Shown here one piece after another: positions 1 through 11,560 of a stretch of DNA of 64,000 nucleotides (positions within the stretch are counted from its first letter, which is position 1; each line of letters opens with the position of its first letter). The DNA comes from Brachypodium distachyon (Eukaryota > Streptophyta > Magnoliopsida > Poales > Poaceae). The notes under the pieces are model-generated. The model was given only the letters and a program-made list of their open reading frames with translations. It was not told the DNA's origin and did no database searches. The stretch spans positions 46,824,914-46,888,913 of the forward strand of contig NC_016132.3 in NCBI RefSeq assembly GCF_000005505.3. The letters run 5' to 3'. The translations under genes were made by a program, and so were the position numbers.

Positions 1-2536
1 ACTGCCGCTTCTGCGCGCCGCCCGATCGCTCCTCGACGGACCTGATCGCGCAACCAAAGGGAGAAAACATGGCGTTAATCATGGGATCGTGGTGGTGATG
101 ATGATGTGGTGGAGGTGGTTGGGAAGGTTTGCAGCAGGCAAAAGGGTAAAGGGGAAGAAGGGTGGGTAGGGATGGGTGGATTGGTGCTAGTCGGACGTAC
201 CACAACAAAGTTGGGATGGAAACAAACAACAATATTATGCAACACCAAGCAAAGCTACTCTGCTGCTGCTCGGAGTACTACTGTTGATGCCCATATAGAA
301 AAGGAAAAAAGATGGGGGAGTTGAGATGTGCACACATATTTATAACCCATCTGCCCTACCGGTGGTACTCCTTTTCCCTTCCCCTGCTCCTCTTCTTGAT
401 GTTGCAACTCATATTATCATCGATGTAATGATCCCCGAAGTTCTACCAGATCAACCCAACAATCCACCGAAAATAAAATAGGCGGCCCCTAACCAAGGAA
501 TTTGAGCGGATATGGAAATTTTGTTGGGGTCCCCCAGGCATGATATGATACAGTGTGTTGTGACAAATACGGGTGCTGCTGCGGTGCTGCCTATGTCCAC
601 GGATTGGTCAAGGAGGAAGGTAAAGTTACCCCTCCGTCCAGATCCAGACAGACACTGGACTTTCCACAGAAAAAAAGAATACGATGACCTCAAAAAAACG
701 TAAATACCACGGCAAAAAATCAGCAAAGAAACATAGCGAGCCGATACAGATCGAGAAACCCAACCAGCTGAATATATATAATACAGAAAAAAAAAGAAGA
801 AAATAAACTAGTCTAGATTTGGGGGAAAACAGAAAAGGAGGAAGGAATCTTTGGTCCAACTCCAGCGCTCTCTCGCTGCTGTGCTAAAAGACGGGGCTCG
901 GTACAGCTCACCAAAACCAAAAGGAACACCCTAAAAAAAATCCCCAAGCAGGAATAAATAACGCCACGTCGCCAAGCCAACAACAAGAACAAGAAGATGG
1001 CCAAGCAAGCGGCCGGACCGATTAGTTTCCTCCCCACCAGGGGCAGAAGCGGAAACCAAAAAGTCACCGGGCGGAAACAAACAGGTAGTACAGGCGAGAG
1101 AAGGGTGAAGGAGCGGGCTACCTCCCCCACCCGGCCGGGCTTCCCATCCAGGATATGAAAACGAAACGAGACGGGGAGAGGCGCTCGTATACCTGTTGTT
1201 GCCGTGGTGGTTGGCGTCTCCGCCGGCGGCGCGGGCCGGGAAGGAGGAGGCGGACCTCAGGTTGGACCCGCGCGTGATGGCGGTGGCGGCCGGGGGAGGC
1301 GGCATGAGCTTCTCCGTGGGCGCCGACGCGCGGCGCTGGATCTTGCCGTTGACGCCGCCGCTGCTCAGCCGGCGCTGCGGGGAGGGGGCCGCGGACGACG
1401 AGGACGACGCGTCGCGCCGGCAGCGGGACCGCTTGTTGTGGCCCCACTGCAGCAGCACGTCGCCGGCGTTGGAGCTCGGGGAGGCCGTGTCGGAGGAGTC
1501 GCCATGAGCGTGGTCCCGCGCCGGGCTCCTGGCAGTGGCCGTCTGCGGCGGCGGCGCGCGCGCCCGCGCGGGCTTCGAGGAGGAGTCCGGCTGGGAGGCG
1601 GCGAGGTAGGAGGCCAGCCGGGAACCGTCGGTGGCGGCGTCGTCGTCTTTGAAGGAGGATCTCGACGCCGGCTTGCGGGCCACGCCGCTGCCTCCGCCGT
1701 TCGCGAGCGGGAGGCAGTCCGGGCTGAGTCTTTGGTACCTGCAACGGCGACGCGGATTAGCGATTTTGGACCGGACTAAAGGGATCTGCTGCAGAATGCG
1801 AGGAACAAATCGGGGAGTGGGTGACGAAATGAAACGAAGAAGCGCACGGATCGATCGAACACGATAAGACTCAAAAGGATCGAGAACAGAAATGAACGTA
1901 AAATTCCAACAACCACTTAGCTCTTTCGAAACGCAAGTAAGATGAACGAAAGAGAACAAGGAAATACTTCGGCCGTGAACCATGAACTCCCATGGCCACA
2001 ACATATCTTCAGGAGAAGAGAACCCAAGGATGCAAACAAAGGAGAAACGGCAGGATGCTTTGTCATCCATTCGGAACAACTGGAAAAGCATTGGAAACAC
2101 GGAAATTGAGGAGACGATTGAGATTACGAGCAGAGAGACTGCGAAATACAGAGGGCAAGAGCACCGAATCCAGAGTCAAACGCAACCGCCCGAATTGGGA
2201 AAACTCGTTATCGAAATACCATAGCACAGATCAACCAAACCAGGGAAGAACAGAGACGGACGGTGGAGAGGGGACGCATCAGACAGATTAACAAAGCAAA
2301 CGCAGAAAAGCTGGAAAATTTGCAACGCAAGCGGCCGGCCAGTTCCGGCAGGCGGCCAAATCGATGGAAATCACTCACCAACCGAAGCAACACGGAAGAC
2401 CAAACGAAAAATCAAACGCACACAAGATAAAAAGTAGAGCACCTTCGATCTGAACACAAAACAGGCACGGAAGAAACGAAGAACCACGAGAAGAACAAGA
2501 GGAGAGAGCGCAGAGATCTGCCGGCTACCTCATCAT
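1..2536 (-). CDS. Conserved plant protein with LLQWGHNKRSRCRR motif, 5' part (possible DUF1639 family)
   Basis: Three coding exons can be joined. Exon 1 is 2536-2529 (ATGATGAG, then donor GTAGCC). Exon 2 is 1738-1193, after a TTGCAG acceptor and ending AACAACAG before GTATAC. Exon 3 starts at 41 after a pyrimidine-rich acceptor and runs off the window edge. Phases agree at both joins. The protein begins MMRYQRLSPDCLPLANGG and is rich in Ser, Ala, Pro and Arg. A basic motif, LLQWGHNKRSRCRR, lies in the middle of exon 2. QWG-KRxR motifs occur near the N-terminus of plant DUF1639 proteins, whose defining C-terminal domain would lie outside the window, so that assignment is only a suggestion. Function is unknown. 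Exon 2 also has long open frames in the other phases because it is very GC-rich; these are shadows. The 0.8-kb first intron directly after the start codon and the 1151-bp second intron (1192-42) are noncoding. Confidence 0.6.
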
Positions 2537-3455
2537 GTCCAATGCCGGAGCAGATTTCAGTCTCAAGGGGCTCGGCGACGCGACGTCTCTGCCAATCGCA
2601 TGGACCTCGAGGAGGCCACGCATCAAAATTGGCCTCCGGCCACCGCTCCAGTCAGGTTCCTTCGTCCTACCGCTCACCAATCACTCTCTTCTTTCTCTCA
2701 CCGTCGGCGCCGTTCCAGTACGGAACAAACGAGACGCTTTCCGCCAGGAAATTTACAGGAAAATTGTGAGGAGAACAACGGACAGACGAGGGGAGGGAGG
2801 AGGAAGAAGAGAGCAGCAATGGCGATGAGAGCAGAGCCGGGGGTCCAAATAGAGGCTTTATCTTTTGCGCTCCTCCGTTTATGCCCTCGAGTAGGGGTGT
2901 TTATTCACCGTTCTGCCACCGCTTCTCCTTTGCCGAAACTACCCCGGGTGGGCCGAGGCTGTGGGGTTATTAATGCAGAATTTACGGGGTTTTATTTGCC
3001 AATACCGGGAGATCCGTGCGAATCCTCTCTTCCTTCTCTTCTCTTGCGTTGCTAGCTGGTACTGGAGTTTTCTCCAGAGACTAACGCCACGAGACACCAA
3101 AACGGGTGTTAAAGAAACGGGCAACGAGTGTGGGTTTTAAAACTAAAACAAACAACGAGTGTTTCTGCATGTCAAGGTTGTGGTGGAGCCACGATTTTAG
3201 AGATAAAAGGGACAACCAAACGAAACAATGCCAAAAAAGTTATGTGGAGTAAAAGCTTATCGTCAGGGGTTTCAAAATTCCTATCAATTGCTTCTAAAAA
3301 AAAATCCTATCATGTGCAGTGATGCAATATGTTTGAGTCGTGTTAGGAGCAAATGTAGAAATTGCGTTGCTGAGTTTGCTCCGGTTGTGCACCGAAGGCA
3401 TACGAGAGTCATCACACCTCGGATTTGATGGAGTGGGCAATTTAAGGTGGGGCTC
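2537..3455. other. 5' flank of the DUF1639-like gene; no gene seen
   Basis: This stretch holds the presumed 5' UTR and promoter of the minus-strand gene ending at 2536. Open frames here are short and show no recognisable protein. No clear TATA box could be assigned. The LINE remnant begins near the right edge. Confidence 0.5.
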
Positions 3456-3483
3456 AGTAACGCTCAACTTTTATCTACGTCCC

Positions 3484-5208
3484 CGGACGTTGGATCGGCT
3501 GCAAACGCGGGCTTCGGCAGGGTGACCCCTTGTCCCCCTACTTGTTTCACATCGTGGCGGACGTCCTGCAGCGCCTGCTGTGTGACGCCTCGGGGCCGGG
3601 ACGTCTTCTGCATCCCACTATGGACGATCTCCCCTGCCCTGTTGTCCAATACGCGGATGACACCCTCCTCACCCTGCGCGCCGATGAGGGGCAGCTCCGA
3701 CGTGCGCGCAGTACTCTGCTCGAGTTTTCGCGTGCCACCGGCTTGGACATCAACTTCGCCAAGTCCGCGTTCGTCCCCATCCACGTCTCGGCCGACCGTG
3801 CCCAGCGTCTTGCCTCGATCCTTGGATGCTCCCCCGATGTGTTCCCGCAGAAATACCTGGGCCTCCCGCTCACTGCGAAAAGTTGCGTGCCTGTGATCTG
3901 CAGAACCTTGTGGTCAAGGTGGAGAAGCGCGCCCCGGGGTGGCGTACGCACCTCCTATCGGCGGGCGGCCGCATGGTCCTCATCGATGACGTCCTCTCTG
4001 CGCTCCCCACCTTCGCCATGAGCATCGTCCGCCTCCCGGGGTCCATGGTCGAGCGAATTGACCGGCCTCGCCGCACACTGTTCTGGAAGGGCGCCGCTCA
4101 CTGCTCAGGTGGGGATTGCCAGGTTGCCTGGGCCCGTGCTTGCCGCCCCAAAACTGACGGCGGGCTTGGCTTCAAAGATCTCCGGTGCCAGAATGTTGCC
4201 CTGCTCCTTCGTTTTGTTCACAAGCTCCTCGCCGGAGCGGACACTCCCTGGGCTCAGTGGGTGCGTCGCTGGTACGGGCCTGCCGGCATTTGCTCTCCGG
4301 TTGTCGCGTCTGATTCGTTCATCTGGCGCGCCTTCAAGAAGGTGTTCCCCGCTTACAGGGCCATCTCCTCTGTGTCGCTTGGCGATGGCATGTCTACGGC
4401 GTTCTGGTTGGACTCGTGGCTCCGCGCTGGCCCGTTAGCCGGCCTTATGCCGGCCCTGTACTCGCACTTAGTCGCCCCGGCGCAGCTCGTCTCTGATGCT
4501 CTGCGCGACGGAGAACTGGTGCTTCACTTACGCCCCCGCCTGTCTGCTGCTGCTGCTCGGGACCTCGAAACTCTGCGGGTGGCGTTGCAGTCCGTCCGCC
4601 TCGCCGCGACGCTTGATGCTCGCTCTCTGGCCGGCTCACGTTTCTCTGCTACACGTGCGTACCGCTTACTCGTCGAGCCCCAGCCGGCGGGTGACATCCC
4701 GTGCTCCGATTTGAACTGGCGTTGTTTTGCTCCCCGGAAGGGCCAGATCTTCTTCTGGATTGCTCGCTTCGGGCACACCCGGATGCGCGTTCTGCTGCAC
4801 GAGCGTGGGTTTGCGCCTTCCTCTCTCTGTACCTGCTGTGGGGATGTCCCGGAAGACATTCCCCACCTGCTGGCGACTTGCCCATCGCTTCGGAAACTTC
4901 ACCTCGCGCTTGGGGTTGATCGTCGTGCTCTGAGAGCCCCCGTCTCTCTCACCGGAATCTGCGACGCCCTGCTGTCCCCGCTCCGCTCTTTCCCACCGCC
5001 GGTGGCGCGTACCCTTGTGCTGCTCACGCTGTGGGTCGTATGGAAACGGCGGAACGAATGCGTGTTCGATGGGGTCTCCGCCACAGATCAACGGCTCTCC
5101 GTCCTCCTCTCCGACCACCTTCATGTCTGGGTCCATCATTTCCCCCCGTGTTTTGTCTCTGTCCCCGTCGATGTATGGTGTTCCTCGGTCTGCGAGCACC
5201 TCCGTTAG
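3484..5208 (+). pseudogene. LINE reverse transcriptase plus zf-RVT region, frameshifted
   Basis: The upper frame carries the conserved reverse transcriptase block CKRGLRQGDPLSPYLF near 3498-3545, then QYADDTLLTL, in which YADD is the catalytic motif, and KYLGLPLT. At about 3880 the frame changes. The continuation (KLRACDLQNLVVKVEKR, APGWRTHLLSAGGRMVLI) lies in the next frame to the stop at 5208, consistent with a 1-base change near the run of A's there. The C-terminal part contains a zinc-finger-like region with CTCCGDVPEDIPHLLATC, as in the zf-RVT domain that ends many plant LINE ORF2 proteins. The frameshift and missing N-terminus make it nonfunctional. Confidence 0.85.
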
Positions 5209-5316
5209 TTGCCCTCCCCCCTTCTGCTAATCAGCCCTTCGCTGGTTAACTTGCAAAGATCCCTGGACGTTTGTATCCCCTGTTTCCTTTTGAATAAATT
5301 GGTTCGATTTCAGGTG

Positions 5317-5350
5317 CCCCCCCCCCCCCCCCACCCCCCCCACCCCCACC
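5317..5350. repeat. C-rich homopolymer tract at the LINE 3' end
   Basis: About 34 bases, nearly all C with a few A's, follow the LINE 3' UTR. The length may be inaccurate, since homopolymers of this kind are error-prone. Confidence 0.8.
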
Positions 5351-6454
5351 GTTGATGCTTCAAAAAACAACCCTGCGATAGTCAACTTCAAGTCGCATAT
5401 GCTAGAACAATCGCCAAGCGAACCACCAAAAGGTTTTGTTTGAGGCCCTCAGAGGTTTCGGGGGCTGCTTCCCTTTGGATTTCATGTCGGAACACACGGT
5501 TAATTATGTATGATACCTTCTTCGGCTTTTGTGTTGTTGTTTTTATGCTCTAACTCAGAGCAGATCCATGAACGGCCTAGCGGGGGCGAATGACCTACTT
5601 GATTTTTAGGTCATAGTATGTGTTGCTCCACTCATCCCATGATGTTTGCCCTCACTCCTCGAGTTTTGTTGGTTATATTTTCAAAGCCCGTGCACGAGAA
5701 ACAAAGAACTCGCAGCTCAACCCACTAACACGATATGGTCACACATGATATGTTCCAAACCAAAAGAAATGCACGAGGCATATATGTTTGTACTATGTAA
5801 AAACATATCATAATGCGTCTAAAAGACGAAAGGTAGAAAAGTGAATATCAAACGCGCAGGGCAAAGATGCGACTCGCCGCCTTTTTCCCTGGCCATGCGC
5901 TTGCCGGCCTCTGAGCCGACTTTCATCCTTCAAACTTGGAGAAGTTGGAAGATTGTTAGTATGACATCAAGGTAAGCTCTTGGCCCTAGGTTCTTCATTT
6001 GTCCCTATTTCTTATTTTCTGTTCTAATATATAAAATGTTGTTGACTTATTCTTTTCTATTTCCATGTTAGAAAGTATAAAGTGAGTGAGTTTATGTTCA
6101 TCCAAAAACAACCATGTGTATAATTCATCAATTGGATTTGGGTTGATTAAGTCTAGCTTCACGTAATAATCTTATATTAAATAAGTTTAAGTATGTGAGA
6201 GTAGAATAAAACTAAAGGAATTTTCTAACTTCATACTATCATGTATGGCATTTTATTTATTGTTTCAACCATTTGATGCATTGGCAGGGAAACTAATGGA
6301 GAAATTTATGCAAAATCTACAACTCGGAACAAAGCTTTAAATAGTTCATTTGAACAAGCTTCATGTGGAAGATTATATATTTCAATCCCAATCAACATAA
6401 GAAGTTTAGGACAAAGTTTTTGATTTGCGTACCAGCCTTGTCCATCCAAGTTTA
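5351..6454. other. Intergenic; no gene or recognised repeat
   Basis: AT-rich sequence with only very short open frames. Nothing could be assigned. Confidence 0.5.
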
Positions 6455-6558
6455 AACCTAGGATGATTGCAAATATTAAGTGCTAAGTCAATCTTGATTG
6501 CAAAGATCATTGCAATCAAGATTGAGTTAGCACTTAATCTTTGCAATCATCCTAGGTT
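6455..6558. repeat. Near-perfect 104-nt foldback (49-bp stem, 6-nt loop)
   Basis: The left arm 6455-6503 starts AACCTAGGATGATTGC. The right arm 6510-6558, read in reverse complement, matches it with 2 mismatches in 49 positions. The loop is AGATCA. No TA or other target duplication is evident next to the arms. It could be a small foldback MITE, a recent inverted duplication, or a small-RNA precursor. Confidence 0.8.
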
Positions 6559-8862
6559 AGCTAAAGTACAACCAGGGGAAGGACAGGGCATTTTGTTTGT
6601 GTGGTTATTTTGTTTGGGGACAACATTAAAGGTAACAGACGTGGACATGGCGCATTTGTGATGTGGTTCATGTGGGTGACCGTGATAGTTTCTACAACAA
6701 GCCTTTGAAAATATTGAGGATTTAATGAAAATAGCTCAATCAATCACTCACCCTTCACCCTTGCATAAGACAAATTCTAATATTGGAAAAATGTGCATCT
6801 TAACCACATAAATGATGTTGAAAATATGTTCTAGTAGGCAATAATAAAGTATTATTTTATTTCCATGTTTGTACTTAATGTTTATATTTCTATGCTATAA
6901 ATGCAATCGTTCTTGAATATGAGATGATTTAGAGGAAAACTTAGTTGCATGTGTAGAAACATAAACACCAAATAGATCCCTAGTCTCACCTCTAACACTA
7001 GTTCATGTATTGCATATGATCATGTTTTATTGACATAGGGCATTGTTAAAGTAATAAGGATGCTGGCAATAATGAAAAAAAAATGGTTTTTTTTAAAGGA
7101 TGAAAATACATTGTTAACATAACAATAGTGTGTTGCACAGACCCAACTTAAGATATACTACGAGATCACATCGTCACCATGTTGTCGATATTATCATATT
7201 ACGTGTTAACGCTTACAATATTATGCGTGAACGCTTACGTTCTCAAATCATGAGAATATCGTAGACCTTCATACCAGATGGTTACCTTGGTGTTGTCAAA
7301 CGTTTCCCATAACTAGGAGATAATAAAGGTAGTTTACATGTACACCGTAAAGTATGTCAAGGTGTGCTTGATGATTCAAAACGGGGAGTTGCTCCTTCGA
7401 CGATGGAGAGACGCTCTCTAGGCCCACTCAGTATTAAAGTATCTATCATCGTATGGCCAGACACAACCGTGATAATGAACACGGGGATAATGGAGGAAAA
7501 AAAAACATGTAACGAGGATAACTTGGTATAGTGCTCAAAGAGTTGATGCACAAGGATACAATAAAGTCTTGCCTCGTGTTTTGTAACGTATTGCCAAGCA
7601 AAGGGGATTTTATGCGGTAACAAAAGGTTCGCTCGACAAAGATCTTCATGAATATGTGGGATTTAACATGGGTGTTGAGAGTTGAGACCCCGTTGTGAAT
7701 TATTGACCAGAAGGTGTTCCAGGTCATGTCCCATATTACCGAACTGTAGGGTCACACGCTTAACGACCAGTGATTTTCGATGAACTGGATATCATAGAGA
7801 AATGAGAATAAAACTGGAAGTGTTCAGGTAATATTGAGAAGGTGTTGAAAGTATCCAGAAAAATCCTAGTAGAAACTTTTGAAAGGGTTTGAAACGTTCC
7901 AAATCTTTCGGAACATTTTTTAGGCTCCTAATTGGGGACCCCTTGGCTAGCCCATGGGCAAAGCCTATATGGGCCCATAAGGGAACCCTTGTGGGGATGC
8001 ATGTAAAGGAGGAGGGGGTGCCCACAAGGCCTTGTGGGCACCCCATGGGCTTCGGGGGCACCCTCCTCCTCCAAGTCGGCCACCCCATGGGCCTCGGGCC
8101 CTGATCCATCCAAACTGTGTCTATTTCTTCAATCGCTTTGCATGTGGAAATTCTTTGGAATCTCCTTTCATAGATTAAAATTAGCAGAACTGACGTTGTT
8201 TTTAGCAAAATCTCCGTTCTGTCTTTTTCGCACATATGCGGTAAGCCTGTAACACAACTTTTCATTGAGCAAGAAGGACTCTGTAGGGATGGCAACTCGC
8301 AAGCAAGAAACATCATTAAACTGATGAGGGCGCTTTGCCGGACGGAATGAGTAAGAAGAACTATGGCTGCATGACCATACCACTCGTTCAGACTCCAGAA
8401 ACCAACCGGTCTAATCACACTACTACCCGTACCAGGGCGGCGCTGCAAGCGGCCCCCAACTTAACTGAACCATGAAAGACATCACCATTCACTCCTCCTC
8501 GGGCGCACCAGTGAAACAAATCAGAACTACGAAACTGAAATACTGAATGCTGTTCTCCAGGATTCAGTTCTACAAGGGCAAATAAACTGTGCTATATACT
8601 CCAAATGGTAGTACCACCTTCATCATCGCAGGAAACCACTGGAGTGGCACATCTCAACACATTACACATACACTGATACAACTGTGCGATGGTATGTTTT
8701 TTTGCATCCAAAACTCGTCATCATAGGCTAGTCTTGCAGATCTCTTGCTAAAAGATCATTTACAAACATTACATGTTTACAACAACAGCATAACAGAGAA
8801 GAACTTGAAGGAACAGCAGGCTCAGCAGCTCCCAAAACTAGAACCTAACTGATCGTACTTGA
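6559..8862. other. Intergenic, with degenerate GC-rich repeat near 7.9-8.1 kb
   Basis: No credible gene is visible. Between about 7930 and 8105 the sequence turns GC-rich and repetitive, with several CCCATGGGC-like words and inverted GGAGG/CCTCC blocks. This resembles the LTR or internal sequence of degenerate grass retrotransposons, but no element could be bounded. The right end is probably the 3' UTR of the b561 gene. Confidence 0.4.
8015..8044. repeat. 30-bp perfect palindrome
   Basis: The half-site GGGGTGCCCACAAGG is followed immediately by its exact reverse complement, centred on GGCC at 8028-8031. It sits in the GC-rich repetitive stretch, with further inverted copies of a GGAGG block outside it. 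Confidence 0.9.
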
Positions 8863-10963
8863 TTAGTATGTCGTCGTCGGAGTGCTGTTGTTTTTCCACC
8901 TTGTCCACGCCAGGACTTCCAGGGTGATAATGGTGATCAGAAGGATGGCCAGGTTGAAACCATAGCCGATCTTCCAAGAGTTACCGGCACCTCCAACTTT
9001 GATTCCCACGACAATGTTGATAGCTGCAAAGAAGAGTACAAGCCTGCCAGCCCAGTGATGGTACCAGTTCCAGTATTTCCGATACTTCGAGTCCTTGTTG
9101 GGCCTTAGGAAGAATGCTAGAATCTGTACAGTTCACATAGATTCAGATTCATATATGAAGCCTTTGTTTTAAAAAAAATAGTTGGATCATACTGCCTGTA
9201 TTGGCATTAGTTCTTACTTCTTAGAGCAATTTTTTAAATCTTGTTGCAAGACTAATGATTAATTAACACAAAGTTGTAAAACAAGTACTCCCTCCGTCCC
9301 ATATTAAGCGACTCAAATTTGTCCAAATATGGACGTATCTATATACTAAAATATGTCTAGTTACATGTAATAGAAAGTCACTTAATATGGGACGGAGGGA
9401 GTATAACACTACAACCAACTGACACTACTGGTGCAAAAGGGAAGCAGAAGGCACATACCTGGAGGATACCTAGCACAAGAACAAATATGCCAAGGCCCCT
9501 GTGTGCTGGATGGTCTGCTTGGATCTTGCCGTATAGTGATACTCCAGCCACAACGCCTGCCAGACCGAGGATGAAGCCCACGAACTGGATACCGGCATGA
9601 AGGTAGAACCACAGAGGGTCCCATCCCCTGCAGTACCGAGCTACAATGGCCCCGATAGGCAGTAGGACACCCCACGCGAACAGGTTGAGTGCCCCATGAG
9701 CCTTCTTCAGGCTACTTGGGAAGGAGGAGCCTGAAGAGCTGCCTGCAAACAAGGTAGTGCCAAATTAATTGACGATCTTTGGAATTGCTTAGTTTGTAAG
9801 ATGAGCTGATAGCATAAGTTTCAAGAAAAGAATGACTTGGGGATTGAGTCATCACATCACTTGTGATTAAACTGCCCTCCTCAATTTATTTGTCAAAGAT
9901 ATATGGTATCTGATTCGACCAGCACAGATCAGATCACACTGAGCTGTCACAGCACGATTTCTTACAATTTATGTTAAATTTCTCGTCAATTATCCTTAAG
10001 GTGCTGGACCATAAAAAGTCAACTGATTAAATTTACCGAAGCAACGCTTCAGACATACAGGTATTGAGATTTCACTCTTTTTGATGGTCCACACAAAAAT
10101 CTACTCGTATATCCATTTGATCAAGATAAGATTTGTATTTTCTTTAGAGATGATAGGTATGATCTGCATTATTAGATGGTTAGCAGAATTGCAGAACTGA
10201 GGGAAGTGAAGTGACTCACCCGTGGTGAAATCAAAGTTGACGGACGTCTTGTCCTGGTGCTCGGCGAGGCGGTCGTTGACGGGGATGGAGGAGCCGAAGG
10301 CGAAGAGCACCTGCTGCTGCTTGAGCGGCGAGGGGAACCTGAGCTGGAAGGCGAGGTAGATCTTGGCCTGCTTGACGAGGACGGTGTGGTCGCGGCCGTT
10401 GGAGACGAGGAATCCCCTGTCGGCGACCACCATGGAGGGGCTCTTGCCGTTGAGTGCGAACTGCTTGACGTGGGAGAGCCCCGTCTTGCCGACCCACCCC
10501 ACCATGGCGCTCGAGCCCACCATCATTCCGTCCTTGGAGAACCCCATCCCCACCCACCCCGAGCTGTACATCGCCGACAGCACCACCCGCAGCACGTTGT
10601 CCCCGTCCTGCGCGTACTGCACGAACGGGATCCACAAGAGACAGCAGATTAGATTAGGCGTGTGACAGTGTGAGGGGGGAATTAAAGCGCTGGCGCTCCC
10701 CAAATCTCCGTGGATCTAGCTCTAGCCTAGCTCCTATCGGCTGGAACTGGAAGAAATGCCCGGGCATTGGTACGTACCCGGAGCACGAAGTTGTTCCAGA
10801 CCGGGCGGCAGGCCATCCCGGAGTAGTTGCCGGCGAGCTCGGCCGGCAGCGCGTCGTCGCAGCTGCTGGTCTGCGCCGTCACCGCCGGCGCGAAGAAGAC
10901 AGCCGACGCGGCAGCGAGCACGACGACGACGAGCAGCGCGCCGACGCCGGACGTGCGCGCCAT
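8863..10963 (-). CDS. Cytochrome b561 and DOMON domain-containing protein
   Basis: The coding exons are 10963-10778, 10616-10220, 9742-9459 and 9123-8863. Splice sites are GT-AG, phases are consistent, and the product is 375 aa, close to the family norm of about 390-400. The start at MARTSGVG was chosen because a signal peptide follows directly (hydrophobic residues 9-25, likely cleavage after ALA30); an in-frame ATG 11 codons upstream is less likely. Exon 2 encodes the DOMON domain (FVLRYAQDGDNVL, YSSGWVGMGFSKDGMMVGSS). Exons 3-4 encode the b561 core of about five membrane helices, with candidate haem-ligand histidines in KKAHGALNLF, LWFYLHAGIQF, DHPAHRGLG and YWNWYHHWAGR. Such proteins are thought to pass electrons from cytosolic ascorbate across the plasma membrane to apoplastic acceptors. 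A Stowaway MITE lies in the third intron, and a 189-bp-repeat element lies about 150 bp upstream of the start. Confidence 0.92.
9288..9401. mobile_element. Stowaway MITE, intron 3 of the b561 gene
   Basis: A 114-bp element has inverted ends beginning CTCCCTCCGTCCCATATTAA and is flanked by TA (9286-9287, 9402-9403). It is complete and little diverged. Confidence 0.93.
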
Positions 10964-11099
10964 TGCCGAGAGATCTGATGCTACCTCGGAGGGCAAGCTG
11001 AATGACTAGCTAGGCTCCTGCTGCTGAATTACTAGCTAGCCACGCTCGTGCTCGACAGCTCCAGAGCCAACAAACCAAGTGCTGACCCGATGGATTCTC

Positions 11100-11560
11100 T
11101 TTTGAGGCCCCTCCTACCACGGTCTTTTCACGATTTTTTTTTCTTTTTTGTTTCTCTCCTGTTGTCTGCCACTACGATTGTGAAATTTCGTTGCGATCCA
11201 ACGATGGAATTTTCATAAAACTGCAAAACACCCGGTGATGTTTGGATTTCTCGCGGCCGTGCAGGACAGAACGAACATCCGACTTGTTCGCATGTTTCCC
11301 GTTGGATCAAGAAATATTTCGCTGATCCCTTCGGTGGGATTGTGCGGAATTGTGTCTACTACAATCTTGTGAAATTTCGACGCGATCCAACGGTGCAATC
11401 TCCGGCAAAATAAAAAACACGAAGTACTGTTCGGAGCCAGGTGGAAGGGATAGAAGAAAATATTATTTAATGTCCATCCTGTCTTTTTTAATGAAAGGGT
11501 ACGGAGTGATCTGAATCATCCTTGTGTTTTCGTTGGGGAGGAGTGGCGTATTAAATCAGA
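11100..11560 (-). mobile_element. 189-bp repeat family element, copy A
   Basis: On the minus strand this stretch carries the word GTTGGATCGC twice, exactly 189 bp apart (reverse complements at 11193 and 11382). It is followed by a flank containing CACAAGGATGATTCAGATCA, also present at the start of copy B at 58.6 kb. One full unit and part of a second are present. The frame that is open through four units of copy B is open here for one unit (11398-11213) and then meets a stop. Boundaries are approximate, and no clear terminal inverted repeats or target duplication were established. Confidence 0.7.

Larger units (their letters stand above)
3456..5350 (+). mobile_element. 5'-truncated LINE (non-LTR retrotransposon) remnant
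   Basis: Only the 3' half of a LINE remains: the end of the reverse transcriptase domain, the C-terminal zinc-binding region and a short 3' UTR with an AATAAA signal near 5292. The element ends in a C-rich tract (5317-5350) rather than a clean poly-A tail. The 5' boundary is approximate; reverse transcriptase similarity starts near 3470. No target-site duplication was found. Truncation at the 5' end is the usual result of target-primed reverse transcription. Confidence 0.85.

Noticed and set aside
1204..1779. 191-codon plus-strand open frame
   Set aside because: It is antisense to exon 2 of the QWG-KRSR gene, is dominated by Gly and Arg from GC-rich DNA, and matches no family.
7930..8105. 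CRISPR-like or regulatory repeat cluster
   Set aside because: The repeats are irregular and inverted rather than evenly spaced direct repeats, and the context is plant intergenic DNA.
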